A stretch of 64,000 nt of DNA. Source: Deinococcus gobiensis I-0 (GTDB taxonomy: Bacteria; Deinococcota; Deinococci; Deinococcales; Deinococcaceae). The stretch spans positions 2,152,501 to 2,216,500 of the forward strand of contig NC_017790.1 of NCBI RefSeq assembly GCF_000252445.1. The letters run 5' to 3'. This document shows, in pieces, positions 45,762 to 58,246 of the stretch. Numbering within the stretch: the stretch's first letter is position 1; every line of letters begins with the position of its first letter. The notes below the pieces were generated by a model. That model was not told where the DNA came from and searched no databases. It saw only the letters and a list, made by a program, of their open reading frames with translations. The translations under genes were made by a program, and so were the position numbers.

Positions 45762-46472
45762 ATGGGACAGGCTCGTCGTTTCGGATGGCTGGCAATTCCG
45801 CTCCTCATGTGCATTCCCGTGTTGTGGGCCGGGGCCCAGGGCACGCCGCCGGGCGGCGCGGCTCCAGCCGGTCAGGGCGCACCCGCCGGGGGACCGCCGC
45901 CCGGCCTGGTGCTGAAATTCGCCGCGCCCGACGCGGCGCGTGGCCAGACCCTGAGCCGCAGTTGCGCGGGCTGCCACGGCCCCGGCGGCGTGAGTGCCCA
46001 GGCCAGCGTTCCCGGCCTCGCCGGACAGGTACCGAGCTATACCCGGTTCCAGCTCTCGGTGTTCCGGGCCAAGCTGCGGCCCAGCGCCGTCATGCAGGGG
46101 GTGGCGTCGCGGCTCTCGGACCAGGACATCGCGGACCTCGCGGCCTACTTCGCGGCCGGGGAGCCGGGACCAGCCTGGGCGGCCGACCCGGCGCTGCGGG
46201 CGCGCGGCGCGGCGCTGTTCCAGGGGGGCGACAACGACCGCAACGTGATCGCCTGCGCGGTATGCCACGGCGAGGACGGGCGCGGCGCCGACCGCCAGGG
46301 CATCGCCAGCGTGACCAACCTCGCGCCCGAATACGGCCTGGAGATCCTGCACGAATTCCGCGACACCCCACGCTTCGGCGTGCCGCACCCCGACGCCATG
46401 CGCATCGCCCTGAAGCCCCTGACCGACGACGACCTGAAGGCCCTGGCCGCCTATATCAGCAGCATGAAGTGA
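45762..46472 (+). CDS. secreted dihaem c-type cytochrome
   Basis: In this 236-residue protein a signal peptide (RRFGWLAIPLLMCIPVLWAGA) is followed by a Pro/Gly-rich linker and two cytochrome c domains with CAGCH and CAVCH. Candidate axial Met occur in AVMQGVA and DAMRIALK. The layout matches cytochrome c4-type electron carriers. Haem attachment depends on the ccm genes at 3.3-9.0 kb. AGGAGG precedes the ATG; TACACT (45730-45735) may be the -10 box. The 240-bp region upstream holds nothing else recognised. Confidence 0.88.
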   Translation: MGQARRFGWLAIPLLMCIPVLWAGAQGTPPGGAAPAGQGAPAGGPPPGLVLKFAAPDAARGQTLSRSCAGCHGPGGVSAQASVPGLAGQVPSYTRFQLSVFRAKLRPSAVMQGVASRLSDQDIADLAAYFAAGEPGPAWAADPALRARGAALFQGGDNDRNVIACAVCHGEDGRGADRQGIASVTNLAPEYGLEILHEFRDTPRFGVPHPDAMRIALKPLTDDDLKALAAYISSMK

Positions 46473-46509
46473 GCCGCCGCGTGGGGACACGGGGCTAGAC
46501 TGGGCCGCG

Positions 46510-47427
46510 ATGCCGGTGCCGCCCCTCCCCTCCCCGTCCGTCCCTGCCCTGTCCGCCGCGCCCTGGGTGGTCGCGGCCCTGTACGAATTCCGCGCGCCGG
46601 AAGACCCGGCGGCGCTGCGCGGCGATCTGGCGGCCCTGGGCGCGCGCCTGGGCCTGTGCGGCACCCTGATCGTCGCCCCCGAGGGCATCAACGGCACGGT
46701 GGCCGGGTCGCGGGCGGCCATCGACGAGTTGCGCGCCGCGCTGCGGGCCGCCGGATTCGCGCGGCTGGAATACAAGGAGTCGGAGGCGGCCGAGCGGCCC
46801 TTCAAACGCTTCAAGGTGCGCCTCAAGGCCGAGATCGTGACACTGGGCGTGCCGGTCACGCCGCGCGAGCGGGTCGGCACCTATGTCGAGGCCGAGGACT
46901 GGAACGCCCTGCTGGCCGACCCGGACGTGGTGGTCGTGGACACGCGCAACCGCTACGAGGTCAAGGCGGGCACCTTCCAGGGCGCGCTCGATCCGGAGCT
47001 GGACAGTTTCCGTGAGTTTCCGGCATGGCTCGACGCGCACGCGGGCGAGCTGGCGGGCAAACGGGTCGCCATGTTCTGCACCGGAGGCATCCGCTGCGAG
47101 AAGAGCACCAGCCTGCTGCTGGAACGCGGTTTTACCGACGTGCTGCACCTGCGCGGCGGCATCCTGAAATATCTGGAACAGGTGCCCGAGGAGCATAGTC
47201 GCTGGGAGGGCGAGTGCTTCGTCTTCGACGGGCGGGTGGCGGTGGGCCACGGCCTGCGCGAGGGCGAGGCCATCATGTGCCATTCGTGCGGCTGGCCGCT
47301 GACCCCGCAGGAGCAGGCGCACCCCGAGTACGAGGAAGGCGTGAGCTGCGAGCACTGCGCCGGACGGACCACTGCCGCACAGAAGGCCGCCTTCCGCGAG
47401 CGCCAACGGCAGGTCTACGGGGGCTGA
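46510..47427 (+). CDS. trhO: rhodanese-domain tRNA uridine hydroxylase TrhO (YceA/UPF0176)
   Basis: TrhO uses O2 to hydroxylate U34 of some tRNAs to ho5U. The 305-residue product has the N-terminal acylphosphatase-like domain (GTLIVAPEGINGTVAGS) and the rhodanese domain with VVVDTRNRYEV. The active-site loop is CTGGIRCEKST, and Cys-pairs follow (CHSCG, CEHC) that may bind zinc. TAGACT (46496-46501) is 8 nt before ATG 46510, slightly wider than the usual leaderless gap. Confidence 0.93.
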   Translation: MPVPPLPSPSVPALSAAPWVVAALYEFRAPEDPAALRGDLAALGARLGLCGTLIVAPEGINGTVAGSRAAIDELRAALRAAGFARLEYKESEAAERPFKRFKVRLKAEIVTLGVPVTPRERVGTYVEAEDWNALLADPDVVVVDTRNRYEVKAGTFQGALDPELDSFREFPAWLDAHAGELAGKRVAMFCTGGIRCEKSTSLLLERGFTDVLHLRGGILKYLEQVPEEHSRWEGECFVFDGRVAVGHGLREGEAIMCHSCGWPLTPQEQAHPEYEEGVSCEHCAGRTTAAQKAAFRERQRQVYGG

Positions 47428-47459
47428 AAAGGGCGGGACTGGACCACCCAGTCCGATCG

Positions 47460-47488
47460 TTGACAGGTGCGTTATGTATACATAACAT
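47460..47488 (+). promoter_or_regulatory. promoter with a perfect 16-bp palindromic operator
   Basis: TTGACA (47460-47465), a 17-bp spacer and TAACAT (47483-47488) form a near-consensus promoter. GTTATGTATACATAAC (47471-47486) is a perfect palindrome spanning the spacer and -10 box. A third half-site GTTATG follows at 47492-47497 over the start codon of the XRE gene. The layout predicts autorepression. The ATG is 6 nt after the -10 box, so the mRNA is leaderless. Confidence 0.8.
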
Positions 47489-47494
47489 ACCGTT

Positions 47495-47758
47495 ATGGTT
47501 GCCAAACGCCCCCCCGAGGGCAAACTCTACAACCGTCTGGCGGCCCTGCGCGCCGAGCGGGGGATGAGCCGGGCGGAACTGGCCGCCGCCATCGGCATCC
47601 ATCCGCAGTCGGTCGGGTTCATCGAGCGCGGCGACTATGGCCCCAGCCTGGAACTGGCCCTGAAGGCGGCGCAGGTGTTCGGCCTGCCGGTCGAGGCCAT
47701 CTTCTCGCTCTCGCCCCTGCCGTCCCTGAGCGCGCAGGTGTATGCCCCCAAGGAGTAA
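47495..47758 (+). CDS. XRE-family HTH transcriptional regulator
   Basis: In this 87-residue Cro/CI-type HTH protein the domain is LAALRAERGMSRAELAAAIG, then IHPQSVGFIERGDYGPSLEL with recognition helix and IERGxYxPS motif typical of the YozG-like subgroup, and LKAAQVFGLPVEAIFSL. Such small regulators usually pair with a membrane protein, and one follows here after 3 bases. It probably binds the palindrome in its own promoter. Confidence 0.92.
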   Translation: MVAKRPPEGKLYNRLAALRAERGMSRAELAAAIGIHPQSVGFIERGDYGPSLELALKAAQVFGLPVEAIFSLSPLPSLSAQVYAPKE

Positions 47759-47761
47759 CCG

Positions 47762-48259
47762 ATGTCCCTGACCCCCACGCTGCCGCCGGCCTACACCCGT
47801 ACCCTTCCGATGACGCGCCGCCGCACGCTGGCAGCGGGCCTGGGCCTGAGCGTACTGGGCCTGCAACTTTTCTTGCCCAGCCTGGACGCGGAACACTGGG
47901 GCGGCCTGTGGCCACTGCTGCTGATGCCGGTCGCGGCGGTCTGTCTGCACGGCCTGACCTCGCAGGCCTGGGTCTGGACCCGGCTGTTTCGCCGGGAGGC
48001 GCAGCTCGACGAGTACGAACGCCACACCCGCGACGCTTTCGTGGCCCGCGCCTTCACCCTTTCCGGGCGACTGCTGTGGGTCATCTTCCTGGCGACCCTG
48101 CTCGGCGGCGGCCTGATTACCCGGTTTCCGGCGCTCAATCCCTTCGCGGGCGCGAGTACGGAGGTCGCCTGGGGCCTGTTCGTCCTCGTGGCCGCCGCCG
48201 GGTACGACGGCCTGCCGCGCATTCTGGCCGCGCTGCACGAGGACCTGCCCGAAGAGTGA
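47762..48259 (+). CDS. four-helix membrane protein paired with the XRE regulator
   Basis: This 165-residue protein has four hydrophobic segments (about residues 22-40, 45-66, 102-120, 135-152). The loop DEYERHTRDAFVARAF between helices 2 and 3 is a recurrent feature of membrane proteins encoded next to small XRE regulators. Function is unknown; it may sense a signal that the regulator responds to. It starts 3 bases after the regulator stop, so it shares the promoter at 47460. Confidence 0.8.
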   Translation: MSLTPTLPPAYTRTLPMTRRRTLAAGLGLSVLGLQLFLPSLDAEHWGGLWPLLLMPVAAVCLHGLTSQAWVWTRLFRREAQLDEYERHTRDAFVARAFTLSGRLLWVIFLATLLGGGLITRFPALNPFAGASTEVAWGLFVLVAAAGYDGLPRILAALHEDLPEE

Positions 48260-48279
48260 AGCCCTGCGAGAATGACCCC

Positions 48280-48930
48280 ATGACCCTGCCCGACCCCTCC
48301 CCCACCGCCCGCATCATCCTGGTACGCCACGGCCAGACGGCGCACAACCGCGAGCGCCGTATCCAGGGCCACATCGACATTCCGCTCGACGAGACCGGGC
48401 GGGGCCAGGCCGCGCAACTCGCCCGGCACCTGGGGGCGCAGGGCGTCCGGGCCACCCGCATCCACAGCAGCGACCTGAGCCGGGCCTACGCCACCGCCGA
48501 GGCGCTGCGCGCGGAGATCGGCGGCGTCCACGAGAGCTTTCCGGCGCTGCGCGAGATCCTGCTGGGCAGCTGGGAGGGCCAGCCCATCGACGACGTGTCG
48601 CTGAACGAGGCGGCCCTGAGCGCACGCTTCTGGGACGGCGATCCCGAGTGCTGCGCGCCCGGCGGCGAGACCCCGGCGGCCGTCGGCGCACGGATGCTCG
48701 CACATGTCCACGCCCACTGGCCCGGCGAGGGCGAGACGCTGGTGGTCGTCTCGCACGGCATCGCCATCTGGTCGCTGCTCTCGCGCCTGCTGGAACTCGA
48801 CTACCAGACCCACTGGCGCGGCGGCACCTACAACCACCGCAACACCGGCTACTCGGTGCTGGAGGTCGGCGCGGACCGGCAGATTCATGGGTCGCGGCTG
48901 GCACAGGCCGACCACCTGGCCCCGCTGTAA
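48280..48930 (+). CDS. histidine phosphatase family protein
   Basis: The 216-residue phosphoglycerate-mutase-like phosphatase has the catalytic LVRHGQTAHN, SSDLSRAYATAE, LREILLGSWEGQP and the second His in VVSHGIAIWSLL. It is of the cofactor-independent acid type with broad or unknown substrate. ATG 48280 is 20 bases after the membrane protein gene, so it may be the last gene of that unit. A strong terminator follows. Confidence 0.9.
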   Translation: MTLPDPSPTARIILVRHGQTAHNRERRIQGHIDIPLDETGRGQAAQLARHLGAQGVRATRIHSSDLSRAYATAEALRAEIGGVHESFPALREILLGSWEGQPIDDVSLNEAALSARFWDGDPECCAPGGETPAAVGARMLAHVHAHWPGEGETLVVVSHGIAIWSLLSRLLELDYQTHWRGGTYNHRNTGYSVLEVGADRQIHGSRLAQADHLAPL

Positions 48931-48983
48931 ACGGCCCAGCGCCGCGCTCCCGAAGGGCCACGCCCATACCAATCCGACAGACA

Positions 48984-49017
48984 GACAAGCGCCCCGGCTC
49001 CGGCTGGGGCGCTTGTC
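48984..49017. terminator. bidirectional Rho-independent terminator
   Basis: ACAAGCGCCCC and GGGGCGCTTGT (11 bp, extended by a G-C pair) surround a 10-nt loop, with T-rich ends on both strands. It separates the convergent phosphatase and hsp20 genes. Confidence 0.85.
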
Positions 49018-49038
49018 TTGCGGAAATTGTGCGGAGGC

Positions 49039-49533
49039 TCAGGCCTGCTGGGCGGGGGCGTGCCCATCGGTCTGCTCGGGCGCGGCGCCCGCCTCGACCG
49101 TCTTGCCGGCGGTGAGCTGCCCGCCGCTGCGCACGCTGACACTGCGCTTCTGGGCCGCCTCGCTGCGGGGCACGCGCAGGGTGAGGGTCCCGTGGTCGAA
49201 GTCGGCCTCCACCTTCGTCAGGTCGTACTTGGCGGGCACGCTGAAGGTGCGGCTCAGGGTGCCGTAGGCACGCTCGACGCGGTGGGCGGTCCGGCCCTCC
49301 TCGCGGGCGTACTTGCGCTCGGCCTGCACGCTCAGGGTCTGATTCTCGGCCTCGATCTGGATGTCTTCCGGCTTCACGCCCGGCAGGTCCAGGGTCAGTT
49401 CCAGGCCGCCGGCGCTCTCATGCACGTCCACCGGGGGCGCGAGGCGGGCGGCGTGGGCGGCGGGGCCGCCGAAGGCGCGGTCCATGCGCTGGGTCAATTC
49501 TTCGATTTCACGGAAAGGATCAAATCGCATCAT
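49039..49533 (-). CDS. Hsp20/alpha-crystallin family small heat-shock protein
   Basis: The 164-residue small heat-shock protein has the alpha-crystallin domain with LELTLDLPGVKPEDIQIEAE and FSVPAKYDLTKVEADFDHGT, and the closing LTLRVPRSE. The C-terminal tail is polar and has no clear IxI motif. It holds unfolded proteins for refolding. ATG 49533 follows AGGAGG. The leader is about 60 nt, long for this window, and may allow thermal control. Confidence 0.93.
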   Translation of the reverse strand: MMRFDPFREIEELTQRMDRAFGGPAAHAARLAPPVDVHESAGGLELTLDLPGVKPEDIQIEAENQTLSVQAERKYAREEGRTAHRVERAYGTLSRTFSVPAKYDLTKVEADFDHGTLTLRVPRSEAAQKRSVSVRSGGQLTAGKTVEAGAAPEQTDGHAPAQQA

Positions 49534-49600
49534 GCGGGAACCTCCTGAGGGGTGATCTGGGGAGGAGCGGCGGGGCAGCCCCCTTCGCTCCGATGAATCC

Positions 49601-49629
49601 AATATAAAACCTAAGTCCTATCGTGTCAA
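49601..49629 (-). promoter_or_regulatory. hsp20 promoter
   Basis: On the minus strand TTGACA (complement of 49624-49629), a 17-bp spacer and TATATT (complement of 49601-49606) give one of the strongest sigma-70-type promoters here. No CIRCE element was found. Confidence 0.75.
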
Positions 49630-49699
49630 GTTTAGTGCGTCTTTGGAACGGCGAGGCGCACAGCGACTGGAAGATGCGGGCGGAAGTCGGGAAGTCTGT

Positions 49700-51388
<1,689 letters not shown>

Positions 51389-51389
<1 letters not shown>

Positions 51390-51790
51390 TGGTGCGCCGC
51401 ACATTCCCGGTCCTGCTGGCCGGGACGCTGCTGCTGGCCGGTGGGGGCAATGCGGGAGCCAGCGCCGCCCTCACGCGGCTTCAACAGGCCTACGGCCGCG
51501 CCTCTGCCACTGAGGCCTACAACTACGCCCTGTGGGTCCGGATCGCCCTGCTGGTGGCCTTTCAGGACGGCGGACAGCGCCCCCTGAGCCTGACCCGCTG
51601 CGACGACGAGCGGCTGGAAATATTCGCCACGCTCCGGTTCAACCGGGTCGAATCCTGCTCGGCCTCCATCCGCAGCGAGGACGACTACCACGCCGAGGTG
51701 CGTTTCTCGGGCGGTCTGGCCTTCGAGATCGATCAGAACGGCGTCCGCCCGCTGGACCCGGCCCCCTCCGCGCCGAAAAGCGGAAAATAG
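51389..51790 (+). CDS. secreted small protein in pyr operon, paralogue 1
   Basis: The 133-residue protein has a signal peptide (VRRTFPVLLAGTLLLAGGGN) and two Cys (SLTRCDD and VESCSAS) that could form a disulfide. The end, VRFSGGLAFEIDQNGVRPLD, matches the next gene closely. No known domain was recognised. The ATG is joined to the pyrB stop (TGATG). A secreted protein inside the pyrimidine operon is unexpected. Confidence 0.65.
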
Positions 51791-51797
51791 AGCCGCC

Positions 51798-52160
51798 ATG
51801 TTCAGAGTTCCTGCCTTCTCCCTGCTGTTCGCCCTGATCACGGCTCTGCCGGCCCAGGCCGCATCGGCCCCCCACCCCGCCGCCGTGCTGGCCGAAGCCC
51901 GCGCCTACGCCTACACCGCCGCTCTGAGCCTGCCCGTAGCGATGGTGAACAACGAGGGCGAGCGCATCGAGGGCGCGGGCTGTAACGACCCCCGGCTCGT
52001 CATTCCGGTGACGCTGCGCCTCAACCAGATCGAGTTCTGCACCGCCAGCGTTTCGGGCGAACACGAGTACGAGGTGCAGGTCCGCTTCAAGAACGGGCTG
52101 GCCTTCATCGCCGACCAGAACGGCGTGCGGCAGGTCGACGCCGCGCGGACCCTTCCCTGA
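51798..52160 (+). CDS. secreted small protein in pyr operon, paralogue 2
   Basis: The 120-residue protein has a signal peptide (SLLFALITALPAQAASA) and is a paralogue of the preceding gene: QIEFCTASVSGEHEYEVQVR and GLAFIADQNGVRQVD correspond to its neighbour. Two Cys are conserved between them (GCNDPR, FCTAS). Function is unknown. It lies 7 bases after paralogue 1 and 14 before pyrC. Confidence 0.65.
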   Translation: MFRVPAFSLLFALITALPAQAASAPHPAAVLAEARAYAYTAALSLPVAMVNNEGERIEGAGCNDPRLVIPVTLRLNQIEFCTASVSGEHEYEVQVRFKNGLAFIADQNGVRQVDAARTLP

Positions 52161-52174
52161 TCCCAAGGAGTTCC

Positions 52175-53440
<1,266 letters not shown>

Positions 53441-53446
53441 AGGCAA

Positions 53447-53487
53447 CAACAGGCGGGCGGCCCTTCCACAGGGCCGCCCGCCTGTTG
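53447..53487 (+). terminator. 18-bp hairpin terminator of the pyr operon
   Basis: CAACAGGCGGGCGGCCCT and AGGGCCGCCCGCCTGTTG pair perfectly across a 5-nt loop just after pyrC. Only a weak T stretch follows, but the stem is unusually long. It could act in both directions. Confidence 0.75.
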
Positions 53488-53557
53488 CTGTGCCGCCGAA
53501 GGGAAATCCCGGCAGGTGCGCCTCAGGACCTTCACCGCCCCGAGACGCTCCGGAGAA

Positions 53558-53803
<246 letters not shown>

Positions 53804-53840
53804 GGCGAAACCTCCGTCGGGCCGCTGGCCCGTTGTCTCT

Positions 53841-53869
53841 AGTTTATAAAGTAAAGCAGCCCTGGACAA
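53841..53869 (-). promoter_or_regulatory. promoter of the glutaredoxin-like gene
   Basis: TTGTCC (complement of 53864-53869), a 17-bp spacer and TAAACT (complement of 53841-53846) lie 37 bp before the ATG. Confidence 0.6.
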
Positions 53870-53891
53870 CAGGAACCGCTTCACAAAGGCA

Positions 53892-53927
53892 CGGAAAACG
53901 GCCCACTGCCGCGGGGGCAGGGGCCGT
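53892..53927 (-). terminator. Rho-independent terminator of infC
   Basis: The stem ACGGCCC/GGGCCGT (53898-53927) continues inward through CTGCC/GGCAG, with a 5-nt loop. On the minus strand it is followed by TTTTCC. It lies 16 bp after the infC stop. Confidence 0.8.
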
Positions 53928-53943
53928 CAGGGCCGAGAAGGGC

Positions 53944-54540
<597 letters not shown>

Positions 54541-54775
54541 CACCTCCGCCGCGCCCCGCGCGCGCTGGCGTCGTGGGCGGCTTCAACACCCGGCCGGGAC
54601 CGCTCCGGTCTCGCCGTCTGGCGTTGACCCTCATTCTGTGCTTGAAGTCGGGCAGCCCACAGTCTACCACGCCCGGACACTTCCCGCAGGTTCGGGAGCT
54701 GTTGAGCAAGCGTTGGGACAACACGGGACACTGCGGCTTCCCGGGCGCGCGTGCCCGGCCCGAACGGCCCCATAC

Positions 54776-54805
54776 TTGACGTACCAGAGACACAAACCCT
54801 AGCAT
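54776..54805 (+). promoter_or_regulatory. promoter of the NrtR-like gene
   Basis: TTGACG (54776-54781), an 18-bp spacer and TAGCAT (54800-54805) lie 6 nt before ATG 54812, giving a leaderless mRNA. Confidence 0.7.
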
Positions 54806-54811
54806 CGGGGG

Positions 54812-55495
54812 ATGAACCGCGCCGCACCCTCGCTGCCGGCCCAGGCCACCCAGGTCGGCCTGGCGGTGGACGTGGTGGCCTTCGCCATGCACGGCGGCGA
54901 GTTGCAGGTGCTGCTCGTCGAGCGCGGCGAGCTGCCGCACGCCCGCGACTGGGCGTTGCCCGGCGGCTTCGTGCAGCCCGGCGAGGAACTGCACGAGGCC
55001 GCCCTGCGCGAACTGCGCACCGAAACCTCGGTGGACCTCGAACCCCGGCACCTGGAGCAGTTCTACACCTTCGGGGCCCTGGGGCGCGACCCACGCGGGC
55101 GGGTGGTCAGCGTGGCCCATCTCGCGGTGCTCCCGCATGGCACGGTGCAGGTCACCGCCGGGGGACATACGGTAGGCGCGGCGTGGCAGCGGGCCCACCA
55201 CCCGCCCCGGCTGGCCTTCGACCACCGCGCGATCCTCGACCGGGCGCTGGGGCGGCTGCAACTGCGGCTGGAATACGCCAACCTGGCGCTGGACTTTTTG
55301 CCCGACACCTTCACGCTTCCCGAACTCCAGACGGTGCACGAGGCGATCCTGAACCGCAAGCTCGACAAGCGCAATTTCCGTAAGCGGCTGCTGGCCCAGG
55401 GCAGTCTGGTCCCCAGCGGGGAGCGGCGCAGCGGGGTCGGGCGGCCCGCCCAGCTCTACCGGCGGGCCAAGAACGTGCGCTCGGCCGCGCTGTAG
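54812..55495 (+). CDS. NrtR-like Nudix/winged-helix regulator
   Basis: The 227-residue protein has an N-terminal Nudix domain (GGFVQPGEELHEAALRELRT) whose box ends RTETSVDL in place of the catalytic EExG, followed by a winged helix (LPELQTVHEAILNRKLDKRN). This matches NrtR, which represses NAD synthesis genes and binds ADP-ribose. The degenerate Nudix box suggests sensing, not hydrolysis. Target genes are not evident nearby. It has its own leaderless promoter. Confidence 0.85.
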   Translation: MNRAAPSLPAQATQVGLAVDVVAFAMHGGELQVLLVERGELPHARDWALPGGFVQPGEELHEAALRELRTETSVDLEPRHLEQFYTFGALGRDPRGRVVSVAHLAVLPHGTVQVTAGGHTVGAAWQRAHHPPRLAFDHRAILDRALGRLQLRLEYANLALDFLPDTFTLPELQTVHEAILNRKLDKRNFRKRLLAQGSLVPSGERRSGVGRPAQLYRRAKNVRSAAL

Positions 55496-55505
55496 CTCGC
55501 CCGGC

Positions 55506-56759
55506 CTAGTCCCAGAAGGCGCTCATCGTGGTCGCCTGGCGGTCGGCCCAGGCCAGCACGTCCTCCGAGGGCAGCCAGTCGGCCCCGAAGCTGTTGTAGT
55601 GGGCGCGCTCGATGACACCGTCGCGGCCGATCAGGAACTCGGCCGGCATCCGCAGCAGTTCACCCTCGCTCTTCAGGGCGCTGGTGCCCATCATCTTGAA
55701 GCCCTGGACCAGGGTCGGCATATTGCGGCCGTCCAGCGTGCCCATCAGGCTGAAGCTCAGGCCGTAGCGGTCGTAGGTCTCGTCTTGGGGGTCGGCCAGC
55801 ACCGGATAGGGCGGGCGCATCTTGCCGATCCCCTCCCCGAGGCTGTCGATGCTGCTGCCCCACACGGTGACGATCTGCACGCCCTTCTGGCGCAGCCGCT
55901 CGTGCAGCGTGATGACCTGGGCGTTGTGGGGGTTGCACAGCGCGCAGGTGCTCTGGCGGTTGAACAGCAGCCACACCGGCCGGCCGCGCAGATCGCTGAG
56001 CCGCTGCTCGCCGCCCGCGAGGTCGGGCAGGCAGAAGTCGGGGGCCTCCTGACCGGCCACGAGGCGTTCGGAGACCACGCGGGGCAGGCGGTCGTCGGCG
56101 GCCCGCAGCACACCGCTTCGCAGCAGGGCCGTGGCCGTGCGGGCCAGCACGTCCCAGCGCATGGGCAGACGCCGGGCCATCTCACCCAGGGTCAGGCCCC
56201 GCAGCGCCGCGCCGTAGATCAGCCCCTCGGTTTCGCCGTGCGGCGGATTCAGGGGCGAGGCCAGCAGCAGGTCCGAGGGCCGCAGCTGACGCTCGGCGCT
56301 CCCGAGCTGCTGGGCCAGCTGCTCGACCTCACGCACGGTCTGCGCGGCCCCGACGGCGGTCGGCAGTGCGGGGGCCACCGCCGGCGCGCGCACGGTGCTG
56401 CTCACCAGGGCGTTGTGCCACACGAGCGGCAGCAGCGCCGCCACCAGCCGCTCGTGGGCCAGCCGGGCGAGGGTGGCGACGGTGAGGAAACCGCCCTGCA
56501 CCAGATAGTTCAGGGCGCCGTCGAGGTTGCCGCCACGCTGCTGGGCTTCGGCGATGGTCGCCGGATGCACGCCGGCCGTCCCCAGCGCGGCGCTCCAGGA
56601 AGGCAGCAGGTCGCTGCTGACACGGGTGATCTTTCCCTCCTGGAAATGAAGGACCGTCTTGAGGGCAGGATCGGCGAAATTCAGCTCGAGCTGGGTATTC
56701 CCGTTCAGACTGCTTCCCGCCGAGTCCGTCACGGCCTGAAGTGTAGGCACCATCAACAT
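55506..56759 (-). CDS. DUF4388-like N-terminal domain fused to a peroxiredoxin (AhpC/TSA) domain
   Basis: In this protein of about 417 residues the N-terminal part resembles DUF4388 gliding/regulatory domains (LNFADPALKTVLHFQEGKI). The middle is helical (RRLPMRWDVLARTATALL), and the C-terminal 190 residues form a thioredoxin-like peroxidase domain (GQEAPDFCLPDLAGG, then STCALCNPHNAQV with two Cys). The fusion implies a redox signal tied to another process. ATG 56759 lies 7 nt after TACTAT (leaderless); ATG 56768 overlaps that box and is the alternative. Confidence 0.75.
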   Translation of the reverse strand: MLMVPTLQAVTDSAGSSLNGNTQLELNFADPALKTVLHFQEGKITRVSSDLLPSWSAALGTAGVHPATIAEAQQRGGNLDGALNYLVQGGFLTVATLARLAHERLVAALLPLVWHNALVSSTVRAPAVAPALPTAVGAAQTVREVEQLAQQLGSAERQLRPSDLLLASPLNPPHGETEGLIYGAALRGLTLGEMARRLPMRWDVLARTATALLRSGVLRAADDRLPRVVSERLVAGQEAPDFCLPDLAGGEQRLSDLRGRPVWLLFNRQSTCALCNPHNAQVITLHERLRQKGVQIVTVWGSSIDSLGEGIGKMRPPYPVLADPQDETYDRYGLSFSLMGTLDGRNMPTLVQGFKMMGTSALKSEGELLRMPAEFLIGRDGVIERAHYNSFGADWLPSEDVLAWADRQATTMSAFWD

Positions 56760-56768
56760 GCCCGGCAT

Positions 56769-57082
56769 AGTACCGCCAGTCCTCTCACGGTTTACTTGCC
56801 TGACATCGAACGGTTTTTTCCCAAGAATCGAATCTTCAGTAAAGCGCCGTCTCAGCCGATTTTCCGTGAAAAAACCGCCCTTCTTGCTGATGGTTCGCTG
56901 AGAGGACATGAAGACCCGAGCACCCCCGCGCGGGGGTAGGGTCGCCCGGTCCGGCCCTGGGGGCTGTGAGTTCGCCCGGAGTCTGCTGCACCGGTCCAAG
57001 GTAGACTGACGCAATCCCCGCCGCGCGCCCACTCCCCAGGGAAACCGGCCGCGCGGCGTCCAGAAGAGGAGTGAAGCCACAT
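56769..57082. other. 314-bp intergenic region with a 9-bp inverted repeat
   Basis: GGTTTTTTC (56812-56820) and GAAAAAACC (56868-56876) are perfect inverted repeats 47 bp apart. Inside are GAATCGAATCTT and a CAGCCG stretch. TAGACT (57001-57006, within caaggtagactgac) may be the -10 box of ybaB, giving a leader near 75 nt. No gene or known RNA was recognised. Confidence 0.4.
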
Positions 57083-57373
<291 letters not shown>

Positions 57374-57398
57374 GTCTCCCCCCGCACCAGGAGGCCCC

Positions 57399-58013
<615 letters not shown>

Positions 58014-58155
58014 GGGTAGACAGGGGGACCAGGGGGTGCCTTCGATCCCTCTGAGCTGTGCGGAGCGGGCCCTTGAGCAGGACCCGCGAAGTGAATGGGC
58101 CAACAGCACACTCTTCCAAGCAGCTGAACACCACCATGAGGCCCTCGCTCCTCGG

Positions 58156-58182
58156 TCGCCCCCGTCTCCGGAACGGGGGCGA
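58156..58182 (+). terminator. hairpin terminator downstream of recR
   Basis: TCGCCCCCGT and ACGGGGGCGA form a 10-bp stem with a 7-nt loop, then TCCTCT. The rest of the 233-bp gap to the GNAT gene shows nothing recognisable. Confidence 0.65.
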
Positions 58183-58246
58183 TCCTCTGTAGCGCAGCCC
58201 AGACCACTACGCCGTCCACCTCCGTCCCCGATGCTCTACTGGCGGC

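Noticed and set aside
49533..49630. CIRCE or HspR operator at hsp20
   Set aside because: Neither TTAGCACTC-N9-GAGTGCTAA nor a clear CTTGAGT-N7-ACTCAAG repeat is present; the TTGACA there is the -35 element.
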